Assembly: GCF_003860345.1 (NCBI RefSeq)
Contig: NZ_CP034179.1
Location: 4,200,001-4,264,000 of the forward strand
Length of the DNA: 64,000 nt
Source: Caenibius tardaugens NBRC 16725
GTDB lineage: Bacteria; Pseudomonadota; Alphaproteobacteria; Sphingomonadales; Sphingomonadaceae
Reading direction: 5' to 3'
Part shown: in pieces, positions 30,777-39,895 of the stretch
Numbering within the stretch: position 1 is the stretch's first letter
Layout of the letters: the number at the start of each line of letters is the position of its first letter
Program-made: the position numbers and the translations under genes
The notes under the pieces: generated by a model
The model's input: the letters and a program-made list of their open reading frames with translations, nothing else
Told to the model about the DNA's origin: nothing
The model's database searches: none

Positions 30777-30844
30777 TTTGGTTCACCGCCAATTAAAATG
30801 AGACGCACGATCAATGATCAACACGCACATTGAGGTTTGTTTTT

Positions 30845-30863
30845 ATTGAGAAATAATCTCAAT
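30845..30863. promoter_or_regulatory. Palindrome upstream of the DUF11 operon
   Basis: ATTGAGA-AATAA-TCTCAAT, a perfect 7+7 bp inverted repeat, lies about 70 bp upstream of the GTG start of the operon in AT-rich DNA. It fits a dimeric regulator site; the binding protein is unknown. Confidence 0.45.
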
Positions 30864-30911
30864 TGAATTTTTCGGGAAATACGCCAGTGACTTCTTTTAT
30901 TATTGATTATT

Positions 30912-30954
30912 GAATCGCAATAATAGCGAATCATATATTGTGATATTGCGATTC
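30912..30954. promoter_or_regulatory. Long inverted repeat upstream of the DUF11 operon
   Basis: GAATCGCAATA (30912-30922) and TATTGCGATTC (30944-30954) are perfect 11-bp inverted arms around a 21-base spacer. The spacer contains a second GCGAATC that can also pair with GATTCGC at 30950-30956. Mutually exclusive pairings or multiple regulator half-sites are possible. Confidence 0.45.
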
Positions 30955-31002
30955 GCATTTAAATATGTGTTAATATTGATACTAATTCTTGAAATATTCA
31001 TA

Positions 31003-31437
31003 TTATTCAATGCTGCACCCGAAGTATCCATTGCCTGCGCGCTTCGTGCACCAGGTGAGGTCAGGTCGTGAGCGCGCCATGAACGCAAGCCAATCGCCGC
31101 GTAGCTGGCTGCGCAATTCCGGGAGCAGCGCCGAGCCGAAGTATGGCAGCGGCCAATTTGCGCCAAAATCCCTTCTTTTACGCGAGAATGATTGGCGCAA
31201 CACGGCGATACTGAGCGCGTGCATCTTGCGTTCGGATGCGCAAGCCGCACCACCGGTCTCACCGACCTGCTGCACCGCACACCATAACGGGTACCCAGGC
31301 GCCGCTCCGTCCATAGTGGCACGCACTGGTTGCACAGCCCCATCGAGAGCCCCAGCACCGCGCCTGATTGCGTCGCCTGCTGATACCTGCCCCCAATATT
31401 CGCATTCGCGCCTGTGAATGGCATACCTCGAATACAT
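31003..31437 (-). CDS. Doubtful open reading frame
   Basis: A 144-codon open frame with no recognised family. The C-terminal half (VLRQSFSRKRRDFGANW, then LRGDWLAFMARSRPDLTW) reads more like real protein than the N-terminal half. No good ribosome site is seen, and another overlapping frame (30900-31472) is equally open. It may be a decayed gene in a gene-poor, AT-richer island, or not coding at all. Confidence 0.22.
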   Translation of the reverse strand: MYSRYAIHRRECEYWGQVSAGDAIRRGAGALDGAVQPVRATMDGAAPGYPLWCAVQQVGETGGAACASERKMHALSIAVLRQSFSRKRRDFGANWPLPYFGSALLPELRSQLRGDWLAFMARSRPDLTWCTKRAGNGYFGCSIE

Positions 31438-32031
31438 TCCCCACGACGATGAGCCTTGTCTTTACGCCCCACCCCGAACGCACAATCGAGCCTTAGGCAT
31501 GCAAACAGACCAATCGATCAAAAGACCGGAAATATTGCCAAGACAACTATCCAATGCACGAGGAGTCACCAAAACAAATCCACACAAAATACCCAAAATT
31601 GCATAATTCATCCTCAATGTATGACGAAAATGTATTCTAATTTATTGATATCGAATCGACACCATTTTTTACTACCATGTATTGATGTAATTTCATTATT
31701 GTTAATTTTGAAAATTAACACCCCAAATCACTATCGCACAAGACAGTGAAATAATGATATTTTATGCAATTCCTGCATGTTATGGGGGATTGTCTGCCGG
31801 GATTCATCGCACCCAACGGCAGGCGCGTAGCTTCGACGCGCCCTGCCCAACGTCTGACACAAGCAACGGTCTGTAGCATCCGGTACTGTCAAGTTCGTCG
31901 GTATAGCGCGATCCGGCTATGGCGGTGCGATTAACAGAGGGAAGCCCGGCCCGTGAAAAAGTGCCCGCCGGATGAAATGCGATCCCCTATCGGCGCGGCA
32001 GGTGCCATGGTTTAGCCGGACCCGGATATAG
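31438..32031. other. Gene-poor AT-rich stretch with palindromes
   Basis: No convincing gene. The part at 31600-31760 is strongly AT-rich. Structures seen are the perfect palindrome GTTAATTTT-G-AAAATTAAC (31701-31719) and a GC-rich hairpin at 31818-31847, with stem GGCAGGCGCGT against ACGCGCCCTGCC (one bulge). Its composition is unlike the flanking genes, as expected for acquired or decaying DNA. Confidence 0.5.
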
Positions 32032-32265
32032 CTATGTTACACGCGCATGCCTGCAATCTGAGTGCGTCATCATCCTAACCGTGACATGCGCGGCAACATC
32101 GGCAACCGCCAGATCGACAACCCTGCGCCAGGAAAAGTAAATTCCGCGTCGATCCATCATGGCCTGGCAAATCGCCACGTTATGGCGTGGGCCGCTCCGC
32201 TTGACCTTCTCGATCCACAGGGGGTGGTCATCATCGTCAGGGTAGAATCTATCGGTATTTGTTGC
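32032..32265 (-). pseudogene. Possible gene remnant
   Basis: An open stretch of 77 codons, bounded by stops and lacking an early start codon. It has protein-like composition (RFYPDDDDHPLWIEKVKRSG, then QAMMDRRGIYFSWRRVVDLA) and GC-rich third positions. I do not recognise the family. The missing start and short length suggest the 3' remnant of a decayed gene. Confidence 0.25.
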
Positions 32266-32391
32266 TTAACGCTTATCGTCCTGATGAACTGCTGCAGCCA
32301 CCGCATCTAGCACAGCTTGCCAGGTCTCGCGGGATTATGTGGGCACACTGTTCGCGCCCACTCCTGCACCGCCCACACAGAGGCTGATCAG

Positions 32392-32610
32392 CTAGTCGTC
32401 CGAATCTTCGCGTATTTTGCCTTCCCGGAACTTATCCCAGAGTGCACCGGGAATATCGGCCGGGCTGATATCCTGCGCGGGATCGATATCACATGCGCCA
32501 ACCCAATATAAGACCTTCGAATTCTTCGAGGAACTGGTACGACGGTGCACGCGCCTTCGATGCAACCTGGACGAATCAAAATTCGGCATTGCACATGTCC
32601 CCCAAGACAA
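32392..32610 (-). CDS. Small hypothetical protein or remnant
   Basis: A 72-codon frame with a TTG start; an ATG lies inside at MPNFDSS. The C-terminal half is acidic and protein-like (DISPADIPGALWDKFREGK), while the N-terminal half is Arg/Ser rich. No family is recognised and no ribosome site seen. It may be a fragment. Confidence 0.2.
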   Translation of the reverse strand: MSWGTCAMPNFDSSRLHRRRVHRRTSSSKNSKVLYWVGACDIDPAQDISPADIPGALWDKFREGKIREDSDD

Positions 32611-33114
32611 AACTGCAGCAACTTATTCGGTCTATTAGCTAACTCAACTAATATGACGTTGCTATCAACAACGAATTTACCGCGTGCATGAAAGTCATGT
32701 TTGATGGCTGCTTCAGGAGAGGCAGTATTACCATTTTTCTCATTATATTAGAATATTAACATCGATCCCGAGATGTCTTCTTATGGCAGAATGCTATCCG
32801 GGCACTCTTCCGCTCATGCTTGCATGTAGCAAACTTGCCGGACGCCACGATCAGAGATTCCACACCCATATCAGCGCCGCAAACCATGCGATTTCGCGCA
32901 TCCCGCGTCGCAACGCGCGTTATGCTCCTCTACCGCTTTGACGACTTCCATTGGCCGTGAGCAGGTATATGCGATCCTCCTGGCGAACCCAAAAGGCTTT
33001 AGTGACGCCTCGGCCTGCGCCGAATTGTTCGAAATCGACTGGCACACTCTTACTGAGGATATCTTCAATTAGATCGCGTCAGGGCCGACCAACAGGTCAG
33101 CCCTGACCTTGAGA
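32611..33114. other. Gene-poor stretch
   Basis: No supported gene. On the plus strand a frame ending at 33072 has protein-like composition (REQVYAILLANPKGFSDAS, LFEIDWHTLTEDIFN) but no credible start, so it may be a second gene remnant. The part at 32640-32770 is AT-rich. Confidence 0.4.
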
Positions 33115-33423
33115 TCAGCCAGGCGCCTTGTCCATCTTGTCGGCCTGATCTTCCATTGCGTCAGCTTTCTTTTCGCCAGCGTCACGAATGGCGTCGGCCT
33201 TCGCCTCTTGTGCATTCTCCGCTTTTGAATCGACGCCGTCTACGACAGGATCTTTCGCGTCAGCCGTCGCTTCCAGCGCGTCAGCTTTCGCATCAGCCGC
33301 ATCGCGAACTGCATCTGCTTGATCTTCCGCAGCGTTTTCCTTTGCGCTGTCACAGGCTGACAACGAAAGGCTAAGTGCGGCGACAGACACAATTGCAACC
33401 AAAGGCTTCGAATATTTGCGCAT
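33115..33423 (-). CDS. Small Ala/Asp/Lys-rich lipoprotein
   Basis: A 102-residue lipoprotein from the ATG at 33423, which has GGGAGAG four bases upstream. The signal peptide KPLVAIVSVAALSLSLSAC ends in a lipobox, with the lipidated Cys in LSAC. The mature part is one long charged helix of Ala/Asp/Lys/Glu segments (AVRDAADAKADALEATADA). This resembles small periplasmic alpha-helical lipoproteins that coat the envelope. Asp follows the lipidated Cys, which in enterobacteria favours inner-membrane retention; whether the rule holds here is uncertain. It sits alone between gene-poor DNA and an IS remnant. Its function is unknown. Confidence 0.75.
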   Translation of the reverse strand: MRKYSKPLVAIVSVAALSLSLSACDSAKENAAEDQADAVRDAADAKADALEATADAKDPVVDGVDSKAENAQEAKADAIRDAGEKKADAMEDQADKMDKAPG

Positions 33424-33610
33424 AAAACTCTCCCAATGATCGCCGCCTGATGCCCCTGACATGCGCATCAAGAGCACCGGACGACGACGACCTGCGCGTC
33501 ACAGGCGAGTATAAGAACCGGAAACAGCCAACAAGGTTCCGGAACGACAGCTATCATCTGTTGCGCGCTCGCTCGCTACGTACTTGAATCCTCTGACCTT
33601 CTCCCCAAGA

Positions 33611-33952
33611 AGTAGTCCATTCTGAGAGTTAGGATTTCAGCAATTTTAAGCTTGGAAGGAGCTTTGAATGGCACGGAAGAGATACACGCCGGAACAGATC
33701 ATCGCGATGCTGCGAGAGGCGGAGGTTCGGCTTTCACAAGGAGAGAAGATCGGCGCGATCTCCCGATCACTGGGGATATCGGAGCAGAGCTGTTACCGTT
33801 GGCGCATGCCCACCCGATCATATCAGTTGCTACTAGCCGCCTGCCCCATAAACGTTCTTGCATGGTCTTGGTGGCCGAACCCACGCTGCGCTTCGGTCAG
33901 TCCATCAGGACGATCACGTTCGCCGGAACTCTAACTTATCCGGTGGACCCCA
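33611..33952. mobile_element. Deleted IS3-family element remnant
   Basis: The piece contains the start of an IS3-type OrfA at 33668. Its ends look like poorly matched inverted repeats: the left AGTAGTCCATTCTGAGAGTTAG (33611-33632) and right CTAACTTATCCGGTGGACCCCA (33931-33952) share in-register CTAACT and TGGAC blocks. OrfB is missing, so the element is internally deleted and inactive. It lies about 60 bp from tRNA-Arg. Confidence 0.5.
33668..33934 (+). pseudogene. Truncated IS3-family transposase OrfA
   Basis: The first ~46 residues match the OrfA helix-turn-helix of IS3-family transposases (MARKRYTPEQIIAMLREAE, ISRSLGISEQSCYRWR). After YRWR the sequence leaves the family and continues as unrelated residues for ~40 codons, so the leucine-zipper part of OrfA and all of OrfB are lost. 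GGAAGGAGC upstream supports the ATG. It is not expected to be functional for transposition. Confidence 0.75.
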
Positions 33953-34012
33953 CCCTGATGGGGCAGGTTAGCGGTTAAGACTCCCTCAAAATCTTGCTTT
34001 TATTAAAAAATT

Positions 34013-34089
34013 TGGTGCGCCCGACAGGATTCGAACCTGTGGCCCCCAGATTAGGAATCTGGTGCTCTATCCTGCTGAGCTACGGGCGC
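34013..34089 (-). tRNA. tRNA-Arg(CCT)
   Basis: Read on the minus strand: acceptor GCGCCCG pairs with CGGGCGC, the D-arm is AGCTCAGCAGGATAGAGC, and the anticodon stem CCAGA/TCTGG has loop TTCCTAA with anticodon CCT. The T-arm is CAGGTTCGAATCCTG, followed by discriminator A and encoded CCA (34013-34015). Confidence 0.96.
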
Positions 34090-34259
34090 ATCGTTGCATG
34101 TCTTACCTGGATTGGCCAAGTTTCCTCTCGGTTCAATTCCTGAAGGACAGCAAATCACCGACTCATCTCACAGCGGCTCGCATGCCCGAGCATGACGGGA
34201 ACTGCAACCGGGTTTCGCAACCGTCGGCACCAGCGCATTTGCGAATTCCGATGCCCGAT

Positions 34260-34739
34260 TCAGTTCAGGTCTTCTGGCGGCGCTACGGGGAACAGCAAGG
34301 GCGCAACGGGTATGCCTTCCTCGTGCAATTCCTTCGCTTGTTCAGGCGTCGTCTTGCCATGGATCACTTTGGCATCGCGTTCGCCGTAATGCATCGCCCG
34401 CGATTCCTCGGCAAACTTATCCCCGACCCATTCCGAATTTTTGAGCGCTTCTGCCTGAATTTCCGCCATTTTTGTAAGGGCCCGGACCATTTCGGGCGGC
34501 ACGCCGCCGCCTACGACGTCGTTCGCCATGTCAGACGGTCGATCCTCCTGACGGATATCCGCGCGCTGGTTCCCCTTGGTCGGAACAGCGGGCGCCATCG
34601 GTGCCTTGGCAATGACTGCATCACCGCATTGCGGGCACGACAGCAGCCCCCGCTCCGTCTGGGATGCGTAATCATCGGAAGATGCGAACCAGCCTTCAAA
34701 ACGATGGCCGTGTGTACATTGCAGGTCGAAAACGATCAT
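34260..34739 (-). CDS. DUF1178 family protein
   Basis: A 159-residue conserved proteobacterial protein of unknown function. The N-terminus MIVFDLQCTHGHRFEGWF with the later pair CPQCG forms a probable zinc-ribbon-like unit (Cys8, His10/His12 and the CxxC near residue 35), and the tail DIRQEDRPSDMANDVVGGGV is a further family signature. It has no signal or membrane segment. It is often found near nitrilase-fold and glutaredoxin genes in alphaproteobacteria, as here, with the same orientation and a 31-bp gap from the upstream gene, so the three are probably one operon. Confidence 0.88.
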   Translation of the reverse strand: MIVFDLQCTHGHRFEGWFASSDDYASQTERGLLSCPQCGDAVIAKAPMAPAVPTKGNQRADIRQEDRPSDMANDVVGGGVPPEMVRALTKMAEIQAEALKNSEWVGDKFAEESRAMHYGERDAKVIHGKTTPEQAKELHEEGIPVAPLLFPVAPPEDLN

Positions 34740-34770
34740 GCCGTCAATCTAGCAGAAAAAAGAGACAGGT

Positions 34771-35592
34771 TCAGTTGGCCATTTTTCGCCGGTTGGCAAG
34801 TGCTGGAAGTTGCGCCCGAACTTCGGCGGTGCGCGTGGCGGAGATATCGGCAAAGCCCACACCCGGCCCGGCCCCGCCCATGTCGAGCACAACGTCCCCC
34901 CACGGGTCCACCACCAGGCTATGCCCATAAGTCTTGCGACCATCGGCGTGTTCGCCCACCTGTGCTGCCGCGATGATCCACGCGCTTTCTTCCACGGCGC
35001 GGGCGCGCAGCAGCAGGTGCCAATGCGCCACCCCGGTGGGAACAGTGAAGGCCGCAGGGACCGCAATGGCATCGCAACGGCGGTCGCCCAGCGCCCCGAA
35101 CAACGCGGGAAACCGCAAATCATAACAGATCGACAGCCCTAAGCTGCCCAACGGCGTTTCTGCTGTCACCACATATTCACCCGGCGCATAGGCAGCGGAT
35201 TCCCGCCAGGTTTCCCCCGTCGCCAATTCGACATCGAACATGTGGATTTTATCATACCGGGCCGCGACGGCGCCATCCGGGCCCAGCAGAAATGAACGGT
35301 TGGCCCAACGTCCGTCATCACGCAGGATCGCGAGTGACCCCAATGCGATCCACAGTTCTTGGGCGGCGGCGGCTTCGCGTGCCGCTTTCAAAACCGGATT
35401 TTCCTCTTCCGCCACGATGTGCGGCGTTGCCCGGCGGCGATCGCGGTCCAGCAAGCCGCTCATTTCGGGGGTGAACAGCATGGCAGCCCCACCCACCTTC
35501 GCCGTGCGCACGGCGTCGGCAATCGCCGCTGCATTTGCCGCCGGATCGATCCCGGCGGTCATCTGGAACAGGGCAACCCGCGTGGTGTTCAT
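34771..35592 (-). CDS. Carbon-nitrogen hydrolase (nitrilase fold)
   Basis: A 273-residue nitrilase-superfamily amidase with the full catalytic triad: Glu43 (TPEMSG), Lys115 (YDKIHMFD) and Cys156 (SICYDLRFP). The pattern matches the Nit1/Nit2/omega-amidase branch, which removes deaminated glutathione or alpha-keto-glutaramate as metabolite repair. The ATG at 35592 is preferred to an in-frame start at 35613, since it avoids overlap with the glutaredoxin gene (stop 35603). The glutaredoxin partner just upstream agrees with a thiol/glutathione-linked role, though the substrate is inference. Confidence 0.88.
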   Translation of the reverse strand: MNTTRVALFQMTAGIDPAANAAAIADAVRTAKVGGAAMLFTPEMSGLLDRDRRRATPHIVAEEENPVLKAAREAAAAQELWIALGSLAILRDDGRWANRSFLLGPDGAVAARYDKIHMFDVELATGETWRESAAYAPGEYVVTAETPLGSLGLSICYDLRFPALFGALGDRRCDAIAVPAAFTVPTGVAHWHLLLRARAVEESAWIIAAAQVGEHADGRKTYGHSLVVDPWGDVVLDMGGAGPGVGFADISATRTAEVRAQLPALANRRKMAN

Positions 35593-35602
35593 CACCGTTG
35601 GA

Positions 35603-35866
35603 TCAACGGCCAAGCAGCATGTCGAGCTTGCCCGCCCGATCCAGCGCCATCAGATCGTCACAACCCCCGACATGCATGCCGTCGATGAAAATCTGGGGCA
35701 CAGTGCGGGCATCGGGAACGCGCGCCAGCATTTCGGCCTTGCGCGGGCCGCCCATGGTCACATCGTATTCCTCAAACGCCACACCCTTGGTGTTAAAGAG
35801 GTTCTTTGCCCGGGTGCAGTAACCGCAGCCGAACTTCGTATAGATTTCGATCGGGGGGGGGCTCAT
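35603..35866 (-). CDS. grxC: Glutaredoxin 3
   Basis: An 87-residue dithiol glutaredoxin with active site CGYC (Cys14, Cys17) in YTKFGCGYCTRAK, the cis-Pro motif TVPQIFIDG and the glutathione-binding GGCDDL. It reduces disulfides and glutathionylated proteins using glutathione. AAGGA precedes the ATG at 35866. Codons 2-5 contain an uninterrupted run of nine C on the coding strand (35853-35861), giving Ser-Pro-Pro-Pro before the fold starts. The run is a potential slippage site. It is first in a probable operon with the nitrilase-fold hydrolase and DUF1178 genes. Confidence 0.92.
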   Translation of the reverse strand: MSPPPIEIYTKFGCGYCTRAKNLFNTKGVAFEEYDVTMGGPRKAEMLARVPDARTVPQIFIDGMHVGGCDDLMALDRAGKLDMLLGR

Positions 35867-35907
35867 CACATGTCCTTGTCATCGGGAAACGCGCCGTTTC
35901 CCGGGCT

Positions 35908-35933
35908 CTTGAAATCGTGCGCGGCTACCATAT
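35908..35933 (+). promoter_or_regulatory. Sigma-32 (RpoH)-type heat-shock promoter
   Basis: CTTGAAA (35908-35914), a 13-bp spacer and CCATAT (35928-35933) match the heat-shock sigma consensus. It lies about 100 bp upstream of the Hsp20 ATG, just where transcription would include the ROSE-like leader. Confidence 0.75.
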
Positions 35934-35937
35934 CTAG

Positions 35938-36033
35938 GGCCATGTGTCATGCGCCTGATGGGCATGACCCACCGAATGGGGAGCCGGGTTTCCGGGCCCC
36001 GCCCTACAAATTGCTCAATAGAGGATTTGCGCA
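35938..36033 (+). promoter_or_regulatory. ROSE-type RNA thermometer in the Hsp20 leader
   Basis: The leader ends TTGCT-CAATAG-AGGA upstream of the ATG. This is the ROSE signature, where U(U/C)GCU pairs imperfectly with the AGGA ribosome site and melts on heating. Upstream, ATGCGCC-TGAT-GGGCAT and GGGTTTCCGGGCCC-type segments can form the preceding stems. Such elements control small heat-shock genes in alphaproteobacteria. Confidence 0.75.
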
Positions 36034-36498
36034 ATGAACCGTTTTGATTTTGCCCCCTATCGCCGCAGCACCGTTGGTTTCGATCGCCTGTTCGATCTTC
36101 TCGAAAATCAGGCGCGTCAGAACAGCGGCGACAACTATCCCCCCTTCAATATCGAACGCCGTGGCGAAGATGCCTATCGCATCACCCTGGCCGTTGCCGG
36201 GTTCAAACCCGATGAGCTCGATATCACCGCGCAACAGAACCTTATGGTTGTAAAAGGCCAGAAGCTCGAAGATGCAAACCGGGGTGATTTCCTCCACGTC
36301 GGCATCGCCAACCGCGGGTTTGAGCGTCGTTTCGAACTGGCCGATTTCGTCCGCGTGGAAAACGCCGATCTGGCCGATGGGCTGCTGGTGATTGATCTCG
36401 TGCGGGAAATTCCCGAAGCGATGAAGCCAAAGAAAATTCTTGTCGGTGGGCAGAAGGCCCTCGAAGTGGTCAAGAGCGACGACGCCAACGCCGCCTGA
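36034..36498 (+). CDS. Small heat-shock protein (Hsp20/IbpA family)
   Basis: A 154-residue class A small heat-shock protein. The N-terminus FDFAPYRRSTVGFDRLFDLL and the alpha-crystallin domain (YPPFNIERRGEDAYRITLAV, then LADGLLVIDLVREIPEA, with LVI near the IXI position) match IbpA-type proteins that hold unfolding proteins. It is transcribed from a sigma-32-like promoter and its translation is probably limited by the ROSE leader, so expression should need both heat-sigma activity and leader melting. A strong terminator follows 24 bp after the stop, so it is monocistronic. Confidence 0.93.
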   Translation: MNRFDFAPYRRSTVGFDRLFDLLENQARQNSGDNYPPFNIERRGEDAYRITLAVAGFKPDELDITAQQNLMVVKGQKLEDANRGDFLHVGIANRGFERRFELADFVRVENADLADGLLVIDLVREIPEAMKPKKILVGGQKALEVVKSDDANAA

Positions 36499-36522
36499 TC
36501 TCGAGTACCCTTATACAACGAA

Positions 36523-36550
36523 GGGCGGCTCCTCGCGGGGCCGCCCTTTT
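36523..36550 (+). terminator. Rho-independent terminator of the Hsp20 gene
   Basis: GGGCGGCTCC (36523-36532), loop TCGC, GGGGCCGCCC (36537-36546), then TTTT. The stem has one G-T wobble. It may also serve the convergent pyrG transcript; a second weaker hairpin CCGCAGG/CCTGCGG lies at 36578-36599. Confidence 0.88.
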
Positions 36551-36600
36551 CTGTTCATGCAATATCGGAGGCCATGCCCGCAGGCATCAAAACCTGCGGA

Positions 36601-38244
<1,644 letters not shown>

Positions 38245-38369
38245 TTAGTCGCAAGCCATGATTCGTGGCAAGCACGAAAACAGCAAATTCCCACAGGCCA
38301 GAAACAATTCCTGGCCTGCATCGTCAAAAATGTTCGAAAGCGCCGCTCCGCAGCGGCGCATAACGCATC

Positions 38370-38768
38370 TTACTGCGCAGCGCCCGACAGCGGATCGCCC
38401 GAAGATGCAGGTGCGGCCCCCTTACTGGCCGGAGCCGCCGGAGCCGCCGTGCCCGCTGCGCCAGTGCCCAACGGATCGTTGGACGTCACCGGTGCCGGCG
38501 TGGAACGATCAAGCGTAGTGTCGATCTCACGCTCCGAGCTGGCGCCAACCGCCAGAGTCGCCAGAAGAATGCTGAGTCCGACAAACAGCGTTGCCAGAAT
38601 CGCCGTGGCGCGGGTCAGAAAGTCTGCCGCCCCACGCGCCGACATCAGCCCCGACGGACTGCCCCCCACACCGAGGCCACCGCCTTCGGAGCGCTGCATC
38701 AGGATAACCGCAACCAGAGCGGCTGCGACAATCGCCTGAACGACTGTTAGGAACAGAAAAAGGGACAT
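38370..38768 (-). CDS. secG: Preprotein translocase subunit SecG
   Basis: A 132-residue inner-membrane subunit of the SecYEG channel. The two membrane helices are LFLFLTVVQAIVAAALVAVI and ILATLFVGLSILLATLAVG, with the conserved loop MQRSEGGGLGVGG and FLTRAT between them. The ATG at 38768 is used; the frame also allows a TTG two codons earlier. The C-terminal tail after ~75 is Ala/Pro/Ser rich and poorly conserved, as is usual for alphaproteobacteria. Its neighbours pyrG and tpiA give the typical context. Confidence 0.95.
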   Translation of the reverse strand: MSLFLFLTVVQAIVAAALVAVILMQRSEGGGLGVGGSPSGLMSARGAADFLTRATAILATLFVGLSILLATLAVGASSEREIDTTLDRSTPAPVTSNDPLGTGAAGTAAPAAPASKGAAPASSGDPLSGAAQ

Positions 38769-38844
38769 CGGCAAAACCTTGGCAGTAAGCGTGCGTGGAA
38801 GCGTGCGCGCCTGCGCATCTAGGCGCGGGCGGCTCGTGTTGCAA

Positions 38845-38869
38845 GGGGGCGTGGCGGATCGCCTCCCCC
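38845..38869 (-). terminator. Possible hairpin after tpiA
   Basis: GGGGG-CGT-GGCG-GAT-CGCC-T-CCCCC forms an interrupted GC-rich stem between tpiA and secG, without a good T-run. It could be a weak terminator or an mRNA processing hairpin. Confidence 0.35.
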
Positions 38870-38877
38870 TAGCCCAA

Positions 38878-39639
38878 TCAGTCGACGTTCTCGCCTGAAG
38901 CCGCGCGAATAATTCCGTAGAAGCTTTCCGCTGTCAGGCTGGCCCCGCCAACGAGCGCCCCGCCAACATCGGGAACGCCCAGAATCTCCACGGCATTATC
39001 GGGTTTCACCGAACCGCCATAGAGAATGCGCACCTCTGCGCCATCTTCCCCGTAAATCGCCAGCAACCGTTCGCGAATGGCGCGGTGCATCGCTTCGATA
39101 TCGGCCAGCGACGGGACACGCCCCGTGCCAATGGCCCATACGGGTTCGTAGGCGACTGACAGGCGCTCCACCGCACCGGCGGATGTCGGAACGGACGCAT
39201 CGACCTGCCCGCGCACCACGTCTTCCGCACGACCTGCGTCACGTTCTGCTTCGCTTTCGCCAACACAGACGATGACGCCCAGGCCAGCCTTGCGCGCGGC
39301 CTCCGCCTTGGCGCGGACGAGTTCATCGGTTTCGGCGTGATCGGTGCGCCGTTCGCTGTGGCCCACGATAACAAACCCCGCCCCGGCATCAGCCAGCATC
39401 GCGGGGGAAATATCGCCCGTGTGCGCGCCGCCATCGACAGGATGACAATCCTGCGCACCAACGCCGATCTGCTCGGCCTCCTTGCGGGCGGCATGAATGA
39501 GAGTGAACGGTGGCGCGAGAGCCACCTCAACCTTGGGATGACGTTGCCCGGCACGGTCAATCGCGCGGACTTCACCAAGCATCGCTCGGGTTCCATGCAT
39601 CTTCCAGTTGCCAACAATATAGGGGCGCTGCTGCGACAT
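38878..39639 (-). CDS. tpiA: Triosephosphate isomerase
   Basis: A 253-residue TIM-barrel enzyme that interconverts dihydroxyacetone phosphate and glyceraldehyde 3-phosphate. The catalytic Lys is in VGNWKMHG, the catalytic His in IVGHSERR and the Glu in AYEPVWAIGTG; the phosphate loop LYGGSVKPDN and the C-terminal GGALVGGASL are present. It is full length. It is divergent from ppiD across a 256-bp region and followed by secG, the usual arrangement. Confidence 0.98.
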   Translation of the reverse strand: MSQQRPYIVGNWKMHGTRAMLGEVRAIDRAGQRHPKVEVALAPPFTLIHAARKEAEQIGVGAQDCHPVDGGAHTGDISPAMLADAGAGFVIVGHSERRTDHAETDELVRAKAEAARKAGLGVIVCVGESEAERDAGRAEDVVRGQVDASVPTSAGAVERLSVAYEPVWAIGTGRVPSLADIEAMHRAIRERLLAIYGEDGAEVRILYGGSVKPDNAVEILGVPDVGGALVGGASLTAESFYGIIRAASGENVD

Positions 39640-39895
39640 TCTATCACCAGATATTACGGACGTACGGACAGCTGTGGTAGCGGCATGTCCGTGACCGCGC
39701 CGCTAGCCTCATGACCGGCGGTTGTCAAAATGGTTGTCCACACATTGGCCGTTTTCCGCAAGCGATATGTTGGCCGGATTTGTCCCAACGGTTGCGACTG
39801 TCGGTTACCGGGGATAAAGCGCTGTCAAACTTATCCGGCGCTCATGGCAAACACCGTGACAACAAGCCCTTAAACAGCGAAACGGTCAGCAACGA

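Noticed and set aside
30900-31472. 190-codon open frame on the minus strand
   Set aside because: Cys/Arg/Ser-rich composition, AT-rich low-complexity tail and an equally open overlapping frame; no family or ribosome site.
32062-32310. 82-codon plus-strand frame
   Set aside because: It mirrors the more protein-like minus-strand frame at 32032-32265 and has no ribosome site.
32620-32690. Minus-strand peptide KFVVDSNVILVELANR, resembling the start of a PIN toxin
   Set aside because: The frame then turns into unrelated Arg/Pro-rich sequence and lacks the later acidic residues of PIN domains; likely chance or too decayed to call.
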